A stretch of DNA of 64,000 nt, from the NCBI RefSeq assembly GCF_004000745.1, contig NZ_BILV01000023.1, positions 1 through 64,000 of the forward strand. Direction: 5' to 3'. Positions 48,757-57,433 of this stretch are shown piece by piece. A program made the translations under genes and the position numbers. This stretch comes from Paenibacillus barengoltzii NBRC 101215. GTDB lineage: Bacteria; Bacillota; Bacilli; Paenibacillales; Paenibacillaceae. Numbering within the stretch: the stretch's first letter is position 1; every line of letters starts with the position of its first letter. The notes beneath the pieces are model-generated. The model was not told the origin of the DNA. It was given only the letters and a program-made list of their open reading frames with translations, and did not search any database.

Positions 48757-49961
48757 TTGGGATGGTCGTATTTGACAACCGGCCATTTTTGCTTGCGCAG
48801 CGCGTCCATCAGCAGCGGCCCGACATTCAGATTGCTCTCCACCAGCTGATGCGGCGTCAGCGCCATCCATTGATTGAGCGACACATCCGCAAATCGGTCA
48901 CTGCGGAACATCTCCAGGAACCAGATGCTGCGGTCGCCGGTATTCTGGATATAGTGGCCATAGGCAAACGGTACATACCCTACATCCCCTGCTCTGACGT
49001 TAAAGGTACGGGCAGCGCCGTTACCGGCAAATACGGTCATCCGTCCTTTCCCGGACAAATAATATTGCCATTCATCATTGTTGGGGTGCCAATGCAGCTC
49101 TCGCATTGCACCAGGCTTAATTTCCACAAGGGCAGCCGCAATCGTCTTGGAAATGGGGAAGTTCCGCGAATCCGCGATCCGTACCGTCCCGCCCGGCGTT
49201 CGAATCGGCTCTTGGGCCAGCAGGCTGTGCTTGAAGCTGAGAGGAATTTCGCCGTACGGCGATTCAATCCTTTGCGTGTCGATCGGCCCCGGAACACGGT
49301 CCTGATAAATATACACCTGCTCTTTCGGGATATGGTCGAACGCCTTTTCAGGCACGCCAAAATTCGCAGCAAGCACCTCTTTGGGCGTATGGGCAAACCA
49401 GTCGGAGATCGTCAACGTATTGAGGTCAGAGAAATTCCCGTCATCGAACACAAGCAGAAACTCGCAGCCTTCCTCCAGCCCTTGAATCGAATGGGGAATC
49501 CCCGGTGGAAAATACCACAAATCCCCCACGCCCACATCGGCGATAAAGTTCCTCCCGTCCTGATCCACCGCTGTAACCCGGGCACTGCCCGAAATCATAA
49601 ACGACCATTCTGCCTGCTGGTGCCAATGCAGTTCCCGCACTCCCCCCGGCGTCAGACGCATATTGACCCCCGCCAGCGTCGTGGCGATGGGCAGCTCCCG
49701 AACCGTAATTTCCCGGGACCATCCCCCATGGTTCAACTGCATATGCGTATCCGAAAAAGAAAACTTCAAATTCGGAATCAATCCGTTATCGGTCACTGGA
49801 GGAACCAGCATATCGGGATTCTCGCGATCCCGCATGACGTCACGCGGGCCTGTATCGGTAGCCCCGGCGCCGTCAGCCCGTATCGGCTGAGGGATCGACG
49901 ACATCGCGCCAGCTTGATTCTCCGGCTGCCTGGAATCAGATGAATCCAAATGATCCGACAT
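48741..49961 (-). CDS. oxdC: Bicupin oxalate decarboxylase with variant lid
   Basis: 406-aa manganese enzyme converting oxalate to formate and CO2. Two cupin domains, each with a full metal set: His112, His114, Glu118, His157 and His290, His292, Glu297, His336. The flexible lid that in B. subtilis OxdC reads SENST (proton donor Glu162) here reads SDLNT (178-182), so the donor is Asp179 and two more lid residues differ. No signal peptide; the first 50 residues are polar and disordered-looking. GGAGTGATGG lies before the ATG. Family membership is certain; the decarboxylase versus oxidase balance is open. Confidence 0.88.
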   Translation of the reverse strand: MSDHLDSSDSRQPENQAGAMSSIPQPIRADGAGATDTGPRDVMRDRENPDMLVPPVTDNGLIPNLKFSFSDTHMQLNHGGWSREITVRELPIATTLAGVNMRLTPGGVRELHWHQQAEWSFMISGSARVTAVDQDGRNFIADVGVGDLWYFPPGIPHSIQGLEEGCEFLLVFDDGNFSDLNTLTISDWFAHTPKEVLAANFGVPEKAFDHIPKEQVYIYQDRVPGPIDTQRIESPYGEIPLSFKHSLLAQEPIRTPGGTVRIADSRNFPISKTIAAALVEIKPGAMRELHWHPNNDEWQYYLSGKGRMTVFAGNGAARTFNVRAGDVGYVPFAYGHYIQNTGDRSIWFLEMFRSDRFADVSLNQWMALTPHQLVESNLNVGPLLMDALRKQKWPVVKYDHPNQPMT

Positions 49962-50114
49962 TCACCATCACTCCTATCTGGACATGTTGCTGCTAATTTT
50001 TACCAAAACTTATTTACACAGTGAACCTATTCCCGTATGAGCAAAAATATGTAGTGATTCATTTCCACTTTTCCCATAAAAATCGACGATTTCGGAGAAA
50101 ATAACGTTAAGTGC

Positions 50115-50173
50115 TTGATAGTTGCCTAAGCTTCTGTATAATTAAAGTTAGTAAGTTTAGTCAACAAACTAAC
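50115..50173 (+). promoter_or_regulatory. Promoter and inverted repeat before the GH43 gene
   Basis: TTGATA (50115-50120), 16 bases, TATAAT (50137-50142). Just downstream an imperfect inverted repeat AGTTAGTAAGTTT / AAACTAACT (50146-50173) lies in the leader and could be an operator. Confidence 0.55.
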
Positions 50174-50192
50174 TAGGTAAAGGGGAATCCTT

Positions 50193-51173
50193 GTGGAAAA
50201 ACCTGTACGTCCGAATGAACCACTTGTAACTCACATTTATACGGCAGACCCATCTGCCCATGTGTATGAAGGCAAGATCTATATTTATCCATCCCATGAC
50301 ATCGATCATGACGGTCCAGACAACGACAACGGTGACCAATACGCCATGGAGGACTACCATGTCCTGTCGCTGGACGACTTCAACTCTCCATGCGTCGATC
50401 ACGGTGAAGTCCTGCATGTGCGCGACGTCCCATGGGCCAGCAAGCAAATGTGGGCTCCGGATGCGGCTTATAAGAACAATACTTACTATCTCTACTTCCC
50501 TGCGCGGGACAAAGATGGCATTTTCCGTATCGGCGTAGCGACCAGCTCTTCGCCTGCCGGGCCTTTCAAGGCGGAAGAAAACTATATTCCAGGCAGCTTC
50601 AGCATTGATCCGGCTGTTCTCGTGGATGACGACAATCGTGCCTACATGTATTTCGGCGGACTTTGGGGCGGCCAACTGGAGAAATGGCAAACCGGCACCT
50701 TCAATCCGGACGCAGAAGGCCCGGCACCAAATGCACCGGCGCTTGGACCACGCTTCGCCGAGCTGAGCGACGATATGCTGACCTTCAAATCCGAACCGCA
50801 GGAAATCTCGATTGTGGATGAGGATGGCAATCCGCTGTTAGCCAAAGATGAGGAGCGCCGTTATTTCGAAGGGCCATGGGTGCACAAGTACAACGGGTAT
50901 TACTACTTGTCCTACTCCACCGGAACGACCCATACGCTGGTTTATGCGATCAGTAAGAACCCGCAAGGTCCTTTCGTATTTAAAGGTAAAATCCTGGAGC
51001 CAGTCATCGGCTGGACCACTCACCATTCGATCGTGCAATTCCAAGATAAATGGTACCTGTTCTACCATGACAGCTCGCTGTCCGGCGGTGTGAACCACAA
51101 ACGCAGCGTTAAATATACTGAGCTGCATTACAATCCGGACGGCACCATCCAAACCATCGATCCATATAAATAA
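50193..51173 (+). CDS. GH43 glycoside hydrolase (arabinofuranosidase/xylosidase type)
   Basis: 326-aa cytosolic five-bladed beta-propeller enzyme. The catalytic triad positions of GH43 are visible: the base Asp in YTADPSAHVYEGKIYIYPSHD, the pKa-modulating Asp in SIDPAVLVDDDNRAYMYFGG, and the acid Glu in RRYFEGPWVHKYNGYYYLSYSTG. Activity on arabinose or xylose side chains is typical; exact specificity unknown. GTG start behind AAAGGGGAA. No signal peptide, so it acts on imported oligosaccharides. Single-gene unit ending in a strong terminator. Confidence 0.88.
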   Translation: MEKPVRPNEPLVTHIYTADPSAHVYEGKIYIYPSHDIDHDGPDNDNGDQYAMEDYHVLSLDDFNSPCVDHGEVLHVRDVPWASKQMWAPDAAYKNNTYYLYFPARDKDGIFRIGVATSSSPAGPFKAEENYIPGSFSIDPAVLVDDDNRAYMYFGGLWGGQLEKWQTGTFNPDAEGPAPNAPALGPRFAELSDDMLTFKSEPQEISIVDEDGNPLLAKDEERRYFEGPWVHKYNGYYYLSYSTGTTHTLVYAISKNPQGPFVFKGKILEPVIGWTTHHSIVQFQDKWYLFYHDSSLSGGVNHKRSVKYTELHYNPDGTIQTIDPYK

Positions 51174-51183
51174 GCACCAAGAA

Positions 51184-51231
51184 GGAGCGCCCATCGGCTG
51201 AAGCAAGCCGGGTGGCGCTCCTCTTTTATTT
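51184..51231 (+). terminator. Terminator after GH43
   Basis: Stem GGAGCGCC / GGCGCTCC with an inner GGCT/AGCC pairing, followed by TCTTTTATTT. Confidence 0.9.
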
Positions 51232-52520
51232 CATTTCAGCTGTTCTCCGCCTTCTGCTCTCGGCATCGCGGTGTGCTCTGTCGATGCTTCCGCAATCTCA
51301 TAAAATGCCCAATGCGTCTGCGGAACGTCACGCCACACCGGAAGTACGTCGGCTCCGCCAAACAGCGGCCCCCGCTCCAATGCGCGGTTCAACACCGTCA
51401 CAGCCTCGGCCCGTGTGACCAAAGCCGTTGGCCGGAACGAGCCGTCAGCATATCCGCTGACGATACCCGCCGCTTGAGCCGCTAGGATCGCCTGCTCCGC
51501 CCAATGACCGGCAGTGTCCGAGAAGCCTGCGCCTCGCTGCCCTGCAGCCGACTTCATCAACTTCACGGCGATCGCCGTAATTTCCGCCCGTGTGACGGGC
51601 TTTTCCGGCTTGAAGCTGCCATCGGCATAGCCTTGCATCAAGCCCATTCTGTACGCTTTGGCAATCGCCTCAACGGCCCAATGACCTGCCGGAACATCGC
51701 TGAAGCGAATTGCTTGGCCCGCTTCCTTCATTTCCACCGTTTTAACTAACATGGCGGCCATCTCCGCGCGAGTGATCGGGTTCTCCGGTTTAAACAAACC
51801 ACCGGGGTAACCGCTGATATAAGCCTTATGCATAGAGGTTAACGCTACGTCCGACTTCACTAAAGCAAAGGTGCTGAAATGATCGACGGTGAATTTCAAC
51901 CCTTTGCCGTTGGCTAACGGAACAACTTCCCCCGTCAGGAACTCCGTTGTTCCGCCGGAATGTTCGACATAGACCCCGAGTTTAGTCGGGTCTACTTCAT
52001 CTGCCATCCCCGTTAACGGCAGAACAAGCTCGACCTCCCGGTTTTGTAAATTCGTCTCGATTTGAACCGGGCGGCCGATAATTGTAACTTCATTACCTCC
52101 TGTAGCCGTAAGCACAACCTCAGCCTGGTTCGCGCGCCCTTCGATTTCCTTGGTTTGGGCGGCTGCTTTTACCGGCTGGATCGTCATCGTCACATCACCG
52201 CTTGCCCCCTGCAAGGAAGCTGCCGGAATCGTGATCTCCCCGTTTACGGTTCGAAATTGCAAGTCAAGTCCACGCCCCGTGAGCAAGGAAATGACGTCGC
52301 GGGCAAGCGAAATCTTGATGGTGCTCACTTCATCCTTCGCATCCGGGATCATCAGACTCAGCGAAGCGGCGCCTTCTTCCGCCAATTTGTTAATCGCTTC
52401 CCGAAGCTTAGCATCGGCCGTCAACTTGATTTCATCCTGCTTCGAGCCATCAGCTGCGGTCGTCCGAACGATGTCGACCGGGATAGGACTGGATGGATCG
52501 CGGATAATTTCCGGTTCCAC
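51231..52520 (-). CDS. C-terminal part of a frameshifted surface galactosidase: beta domain and three SLH domains
   Basis: 429 aa from the first in-frame GTG, but the frame is open to 52604 and reads ISTPPTTPTNPTNPP..., a Pro/Thr linker, before it. After an Ig/surface-type domain (about 20-235) come three S-layer homology repeats, each with the ITRAE/VTRAE signature: AYISGYPGGLFKPENPITRAEMAAML, MGLMQGYADGSFKPEKPVTRAE and GIVSGYADGSFRPTALVTRAE. SLH domains bind pyruvylated wall polymer and hold enzymes on the cell surface. There is no ribosome binding site before the GTG, no signal peptide and no promoter, so this piece alone is not a gene: it is the out-of-frame end of the GH27 gene at 52528-54177. 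Confidence 0.8.
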   Translation of the reverse strand: MEPEIIRDPSSPIPVDIVRTTAADGSKQDEIKLTADAKLREAINKLAEEGAASLSLMIPDAKDEVSTIKISLARDVISLLTGRGLDLQFRTVNGEITIPAASLQGASGDVTMTIQPVKAAAQTKEIEGRANQAEVVLTATGGNEVTIIGRPVQIETNLQNREVELVLPLTGMADEVDPTKLGVYVEHSGGTTEFLTGEVVPLANGKGLKFTVDHFSTFALVKSDVALTSMHKAYISGYPGGLFKPENPITRAEMAAMLVKTVEMKEAGQAIRFSDVPAGHWAVEAIAKAYRMGLMQGYADGSFKPEKPVTRAEITAIAVKLMKSAAGQRGAGFSDTAGHWAEQAILAAQAAGIVSGYADGSFRPTALVTRAEAVTVLNRALERGPLFGGADVLPVWRDVPQTHWAFYEIAEASTEHTAMPRAEGGEQLK

Positions 52521-52527
52521 TGGACGG

Positions 52528-54177
52528 CTAGGCGGCGTTGACGGTCCAGATGGAGGCGAAGGCGGGTTCGTCGGATTGGTTGGCGTTGTTGGCGGCGTCG
52601 ATATAGATCACCCAATGCTCTCCCGTCTCAACGACGGACTCGGGCGCCGCTTGCTCTAAGCTTTCCACCAAGTTGCTCACTTCTGGCGCAATTGGATTCG
52701 TTGCATCGGAAGACTCCATAATCAGGACGTTCAAATCTTGGGCATCCTGTACCAGCTCTTTACCGCCGTTGCGCGTCCAGCTTCCGGTATATTTCACGCC
52801 TGTGTCGTCATCATTCACTTTGGAGGTTCCGTTCTTGGCTGTAACCTTGAACAAACGCGAAGCATGCGGCTCCAAATAAATGTTGGTCATTCCGGTTGCA
52901 TCATCGCCAAGCTCCTTATGGGCCCACAAATCGCGGACCGAAGCAGCGCCGTCCAAACCGATGTCGCTCCACTTCACATTCATGGATGCGCCTTTGGTGC
53001 CCAGATTAAACAAAGCCACCGTGTATGTGCCATCCCCATTATTGGCGTACCACACCTGTTGATTGGTTGCCATCGATACGGGATGTGCCGGGCGGCCGGC
53101 TTGGTTGACGGCGATCACCTCATCATTCGTCAACAGCTCCAGACCATAGCTGTCCAGGTTAGTTAAATCGTCGCCGGTGTAAAATTGCGCACAGGCAATC
53201 GCCCACAGCGTTGCCGCGGTCTGCCGCTCGTCTCGGGTCAAGCCGGACGTCTGCCCGTTCCCAATGTTAAGCGAGTCGAAATCGTTCCAACCGCCGGGGC
53301 CAGCGTCACGCCACCACAAGGCAGCATCCGGGAACAACCGGGCGATGTTCGACCATTGGGTCATCCCAATGTTGCGGTCATACGCCTCCACATCCCAATT
53401 GACGCGCCAGCCATTGGCGTATTTTTTCCAGAAGTCTACGTAGTTGTGGTCCAGCGCCCAGGACAGTTCCAGCCATATTCCGTGCTTGGACAACGCCATC
53501 GACCAGGCCTTTACGTCATCCCGCGCGTCGATCGATAGGTCGTTATGGCCAGACCCGGGAGTCACGCTGTCGAACTTCACGAAGTCAACGCCCCAGGAGG
53601 CGATCAGATCCGCGATGGAGTTCACATATTCCTGCGCCCCCGGCTTGGAGAAGTCGATTTTGTAATCGATATCCCAATAGTCCGCTGGTCGAAGCGGCTG
53701 AGCGGCGATGTCCTGCATATGGTATTCCGTGCCATAAATCGGCAGGTTCTTCTCGTAAGCTTCTTTGGACAAACCGGGAATCAAATAGATCCCGACCTTC
53801 TGTCCATTATTATGGATATAGTCCACCAAATTCTCAAAACCGTTAGGATACAACGTTTCACTTGGAAGCGGCCGGCCGTATTCGTCCATGCTGCCGTTCC
53901 AGCCTGCGTCGATGTTGATGTATTCGTACCCGTGGGCTTGCAGCTTCTCGCGCATGGCATCGGAGATCATCTTCAGCTTCGCTTCCGAGGTCCAATTTCC
54001 CTCCGGCCCGTCGTACACCTGCAGGCTGTAGCTGCTCCAACCCATATAAGGCTTCAATGCCAGGCCGTTATCGGCGGCATGGGCCACCTTGCTCTCCGTG
54101 CCAAAATAAGCAAAGGGCACTAGAGTCAGCGCCGCCGCTAACCAGCAAACCAACGTCTTTTGCAGCAAACGGATCAT
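52528..54177 (-). CDS. Secreted GH27 alpha-galactosidase-like enzyme, N-terminal part of a frameshifted SLH protein
   Basis: 549 aa. Signal peptide with cleavage after AHA (near residue 36). GH27 barrel from about 40 (KPYMGWSSYSLQ) to 390, nucleophile Asp in GVDFVKFDSV and acid/base Asp in WWRDAGPGGWNDFD; a beta domain follows (DIGLDGAASVRDLWAHKELG). The frame ends in an unlikely tail after GEHWVIY. Shifting by one frame near 52600-52604, at a short TATA run, would continue into a Thr/Pro linker and three SLH domains, so the true product is probably one ~960-aa wall-anchored galactosidase. Either a genuine frameshift or a sequence error. ATG at 54177 behind AAAGGAG. Confidence 0.85.
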   Translation of the reverse strand: MIRLLQKTLVCWLAAALTLVPFAYFGTESKVAHAADNGLALKPYMGWSSYSLQVYDGPEGNWTSEAKLKMISDAMREKLQAHGYEYINIDAGWNGSMDEYGRPLPSETLYPNGFENLVDYIHNNGQKVGIYLIPGLSKEAYEKNLPIYGTEYHMQDIAAQPLRPADYWDIDYKIDFSKPGAQEYVNSIADLIASWGVDFVKFDSVTPGSGHNDLSIDARDDVKAWSMALSKHGIWLELSWALDHNYVDFWKKYANGWRVNWDVEAYDRNIGMTQWSNIARLFPDAALWWRDAGPGGWNDFDSLNIGNGQTSGLTRDERQTAATLWAIACAQFYTGDDLTNLDSYGLELLTNDEVIAVNQAGRPAHPVSMATNQQVWYANNGDGTYTVALFNLGTKGASMNVKWSDIGLDGAASVRDLWAHKELGDDATGMTNIYLEPHASRLFKVTAKNGTSKVNDDDTGVKYTGSWTRNGGKELVQDAQDLNVLIMESSDATNPIAPEVSNLVESLEQAAPESVVETGEHWVIYIDAANNANQSDEPAFASIWTVNAA

Positions 54178-54227
54178 CAATTCATCTCCTTTGGTAGATA
54201 TTGTGGTCCCTGTTGGACGGTTGGTGG

Positions 54228-54260
54228 TTCAATGATTCAGTGATTCTGTGATTCATTGAA
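54228..54260. repeat. Tandem octamers within an inverted repeat, leader of the surface galactosidase
   Basis: GATTCAGT, GATTCTGT and GATTCATT follow each other at 54234-54257, flanked by TTCAATGA (54228-54235) and TCATTGAA (54253-54260). It lies 50-85 bases before the GH27-SLH start codon and could fold in the leader RNA or bind a regulator. Confidence 0.5.
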
Positions 54261-54297
54261 GTTCGGTGCCCTCCCCCTTTCTGCGATTAAATTATCT

Positions 54298-54311
54298 TGG
54301 TAGCGCTTACA
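54298..54311. promoter_or_regulatory. Candidate cre site before the surface galactosidase
   Basis: TGGTAGCGCTTACA, one mismatch to TGWNANCGNTNWCA; nearly the same word as at 38351-38364. About 120 bases upstream of the GH27-SLH start codon; 230 bases before the divergent catalase gene. Confidence 0.5.
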
Positions 54312-54540
54312 TATCTGTCCGATGAAATGATCTCATGAACGTGCCGGCTTCGCCTAGGTACATCTCTTCGTTTGGCGTACACTTCCTCCTGATTTCGATG
54401 GAGCATCCAGCGGATCTCAGCAACCATTTTTTCGGGCAAGGGACAATTTCCCATATATCGTTCCCTATATTTCCATTAAATGTATATTTACTCCGTTCAC
54501 GGTACACGCTATCCCCATATCAATCATTGGAGGTCATGTT

Positions 54541-56139
54541 GTGGATAGCCAAGCTGGAACAAACTACGAATCAACGGAAGCCGAACATATTTTAACGGAC
54601 CGTCAGGGTCACCCCATCACGGACAATCAGAACGTCCGGACCGTAGGAAGCCGGGGGCCAACCACCTTGGAGAACTATCATTTCCTCGAGAAAATCACCC
54701 ATTTCGACCGGGAACGTATTCCGGAACGAGTGGTACACGCGCGGGGGGCCGGGGCTCATGGTTATTTTGAAGCTTACGGCAAAGTCGGGGACGAGCCGAT
54801 TGCGAAATATACCCGGGCCAAGCTGTTTCAGGAGGCCGGAAAACGGACGCCGGTGTTCGTCCGCTTCTCAACCGTGATCGGCGGCGGGGAATCCCCCGAA
54901 ACGCTCCGCGATCCGCGCGGATTTGCGGTGAAATTTTATACGGAGGATGGCAACTGGGATTTGGTGGGCAACAACCTGAAGATCTTTTTTATCCGTGATC
55001 CGTTGAAGTTCCCGGATATGGTGCATTCCTTCAAGCCCGATCCAGTCAGCAAGCTGCCGGACCCGGAGCGAATGTTCGACTTCCTGTCGCAAACGCCGGA
55101 ATCGACACATATGGTGACTTTCCTGTTCTCGCCTTGGGGCATCCCGGCAAACTACCGTCAGATGCAGGGTTCAGGGGTCAACACGTATAAATGGGTCAAT
55201 AAAGATGGAGAAGCCGTACTGGTCAAATACCATTGGGAGCCGAAGCAAGGGATCAAAAACCTGCTGCAGCACGAGGCCGACGAGATCCAGAAGACCAACT
55301 ATAACCATGCCACGCAAGATTTGTATGAGGCGATCGAGCGCGGTGATTATCCGGAGTGGGAGCTGTGCGTGCAGATCATGAGCGATGACGACCATCCGGA
55401 GCTGGACTTCGATCCGCTGGACCCCACCAAGCTGTGGGATCCCGAGAAATTTCCGTTTCTGCCGGTTGGCAAAATGGTGCTGAATCGCAATCCGGAGAAT
55501 TATTTTGCCGAGGTAGAGCAAGCGGCGTTTGGGACCGGCGTGCTGGTGGACGGGCTGGATTTCTCCGATGACAAGCTGCTGCAAGGGCGGACCTTCTCTT
55601 ACTCGGATACGCAGCGTTACCGCGTGGGGACAAACTATTTGCAACTTCCCATCAATGCGCCAAAAACGAAGGTTGCCACGAACCAACGCGGTGGGCAAAT
55701 GGACTATCGGGTCGTCCACAATCCGGGCACGAACCCGCATGTCGATTATGAACCGTCAACGAAAGAAGGCCTGAAAGAAGCGGACAAACGAGGCAAAGAC
55801 CATGAGCCGCATTACGACGCCAATCTGGTTCGACGGAAGATCGAACGCACCAACGATTTCGCTCAAGCCGGCGAGACCTACCGCAAGTTTGATGATGTGG
55901 AGAAAAACGAGCTGATTTCCAATTTGGTGAACAATCTGAAGGTGTGCAGTCCTAAAATACAGGAAACGTGGATCAGCTACTTTACCCAAGCTGACGAAGA
56001 GTATGGAAGACGCGTGAAGGAAGGGCTTGAAGCGGCCAAGCGGGAAATGGGAGCCGCAGGCAAGCATACCAGCACAGCGGACGCAGATCAAGCGATGGAT
56101 AAAGCCAAAGGGATGGGGCACGAGTCCGATCGGTATTAA
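54541..56139 (+). CDS. katA: Heme catalase
   Basis: 532-aa monofunctional catalase. Distal-side His66 in [15 protein letters not shown] and Asn144 in [12 protein letters not shown]; proximal Tyr in [19 protein letters not shown]-type catalase core to about residue 480 followed by a short Lys/Asp-rich tail. GTG start at 54541 with GGAGG seven bases upstream. Divergent from the GH27-SLH gene with a 360-base gap. The gene symbol reflects the family; several catalases may exist in the genome. Confidence 0.92.
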   Translation: MDSQAGTNYESTEAEHILTDRQGHPITDNQNVRTVGSRGPTTLENYHFLEKITHFDRERIPERVVHARGAGAHGYFEAYGKVGDEPIAKYTRAKLFQEAGKRTPVFVRFSTVIGGGESPETLRDPRGFAVKFYTEDGNWDLVGNNLKIFFIRDPLKFPDMVHSFKPDPVSKLPDPERMFDFLSQTPESTHMVTFLFSPWGIPANYRQMQGSGVNTYKWVNKDGEAVLVKYHWEPKQGIKNLLQHEADEIQKTNYNHATQDLYEAIERGDYPEWELCVQIMSDDDHPELDFDPLDPTKLWDPEKFPFLPVGKMVLNRNPENYFAEVEQAAFGTGVLVDGLDFSDDKLLQGRTFSYSDTQRYRVGTNYLQLPINAPKTKVATNQRGGQMDYRVVHNPGTNPHVDYEPSTKEGLKEADKRGKDHEPHYDANLVRRKIERTNDFAQAGETYRKFDDVEKNELISNLVNNLKVCSPKIQETWISYFTQADEEYGRRVKEGLEAAKREMGAAGKHTSTADADQAMDKAKGMGHESDRY

Positions 56140-56145
56140 TGAACA

Positions 56146-56187
56146 AAACCTGCGAAGGCCTTGTGGGCAATCGCAGGTTTCTTTATA
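56146..56187 (+). terminator. Terminator after catalase
   Basis: Perfect 10-base stem AAACCTGCGA / TCGCAGGTTT followed by CTTTATAAC, six bases after the stop codon. Confidence 0.85.
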
Positions 56188-56287
56188 ACTCGCCGCAGCC
56201 CAGCAAATCCAGCCGCAGCGGCGTAAAGGTCTCCCGCAGCTTGCTAGGCTTCAGCGCGCGGCAGCCCTGCAAGCAAACCGCTTGGGA
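56183..56287 (-). pseudogene. Possible remnant of a gene 3' end
   Basis: A 34-codon open stretch ending in TAA, with coding-like GC-rich third positions (reads ...LKPSKLRETFTPLRLDLLGCGEL). There is no start codon with a ribosome binding site and a stop lies just upstream, so at most this is the tail of a decayed gene. I do not recognise it. Confidence 0.25.
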
Positions 56288-56438
56288 TCACCAGTGTTTT
56301 CCCCCGCCGACAGGAGCGTTTTGTCCCCATATTCCAGTTGTCCTTATGTTTTCTCCTTTAAACTTATGGGATAATGGCCTTATCGTTCCAATCTATGGGA
56401 TGCGATATTCATCTTTACATGGTTGAAGGAGGATCCCT

Positions 56439-57320
56439 ATGGACATGACAAGGGGAACTTACGGTTTCCGGTTCGCTGAAGACCAAGAGCTTCCGCTGTG
56501 CGTGTTGTTTGCCGCCGGCTATGACTCTATCACTGATCCTTCTTATCACTGGGACGGATTAGAGCGAACGGACGGACCTTTGCTCCTATTCCAATATACG
56601 TTCTCCGGAGAAGGGGTCTTTGAGCTGGGTGATTGCTCTCACCGCGTTACCGCCGGACAAGCGTTCCTCGCCGAAATTCCAAGTTCCCATCGCTATTATT
56701 ATCCGCAAGAAGCTTCGGCGCCTTGGGAGTTCCTGTTCCTGCTGTTTCGGCCGAATGTGGTACTTCCCTTATGGCGAAAATTCCTCAGCGAAGCCGGAGC
56801 AGTTCCTTATCTTCCCGAAGACTCCACACCGGTGCGGTTGGCGCGTATGATCATCACTGATGCGGGAGCAGGTCGGATCACCGATCCCTACATCGCCTCA
56901 TCTTGCGTTTACCAGTTCGTCACGGAATTAGCCAGAATGCAGGTTACGTCGCAGAAAAATAAAGAGAACTGGCCGGAAAGCGTCAAACGCGCCGCCGAGT
57001 TGATGGAGAGCAACTATGCGCAGATGATCAGCATCGATCAGCTTTCCGAGCATGTTGGCTTGTCCAAGTACCACTTGATCCGCCGGTTTTCGGACAGTAC
57101 AGGTCTTACGCCAGGCGCTTATCTGACCCGTGTCCGCACCGAAAAAGCGATGGACCTGCTTCGCGGTACGTCACTTAGCATTGAGACCATTGCTGAGCGG
57201 GTAGGTTATTCCAGCGGAAGTTACTTCATTAAGGCCTTCCGCCGTTTGACCGGGCTCACCCCAGGAGAGTTCCGCAGCGGGGGCGAAAGTCTGGTCTATC
57301 GCAAGCTATTCTTCGATTAA
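56439..57320 (+). CDS. AraC-family regulator of the cytosolic galactosidase
   Basis: 293 aa. N-terminal cupin-like sensor (about 25-150, FQYTFSGEGVFELGDCSHRVTAGQAFLAEIPSSHRYYYP) and C-terminal double HTH (about 185-285; ISIDQLSEHVGLSKYHLIRRFSDSTG, IETIAERVGYSSGSYFIKAFRRLTG). AAGGAGG lies before the ATG. The GH27 gene follows at 113 bases in the same direction and has an inverted repeat in its promoter, so local activation of galactoside use is likely. Confidence 0.87.
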   Translation: MDMTRGTYGFRFAEDQELPLCVLFAAGYDSITDPSYHWDGLERTDGPLLLFQYTFSGEGVFELGDCSHRVTAGQAFLAEIPSSHRYYYPQEASAPWEFLFLLFRPNVVLPLWRKFLSEAGAVPYLPEDSTPVRLARMIITDAGAGRITDPYIASSCVYQFVTELARMQVTSQKNKENWPESVKRAAELMESNYAQMISIDQLSEHVGLSKYHLIRRFSDSTGLTPGAYLTRVRTEKAMDLLRGTSLSIETIAERVGYSSGSYFIKAFRRLTGLTPGEFRSGGESLVYRKLFFD

Positions 57321-57328
57321 ACGCAATA

Positions 57329-57386
57329 TTTTGCTATTCATATCGCAAAGTTACTATAGATATAGCAAAACTCCTTTAGGTAAGAT
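57329..57386 (+). promoter_or_regulatory. Promoter of the cytosolic GH27 gene with inverted repeat
   Basis: TTTTGCTAT (57329-57337) and ATAGCAAAA (57362-57370) form a perfect inverted repeat whose arms start 33 bases apart. The right arm covers the -35 position of a promoter with -10 box TAAGAT (57381-57386). No consensus -35, in keeping with activation by the AraC-type protein encoded just upstream. Confidence 0.55.
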
Positions 57387-57433
57387 GAACCTAACAAGAG
57401 CAATAAAGATCCATCCGTAAAGGAGTTTTGCAA

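Noticed and set aside
51231-52520. Independent SLH-domain protein gene
   Set aside because: No promoter, ribosome binding site or signal peptide before it, while the upstream in-frame sequence is a Thr/Pro linker that runs into the GH27 gene after a one-frame shift.
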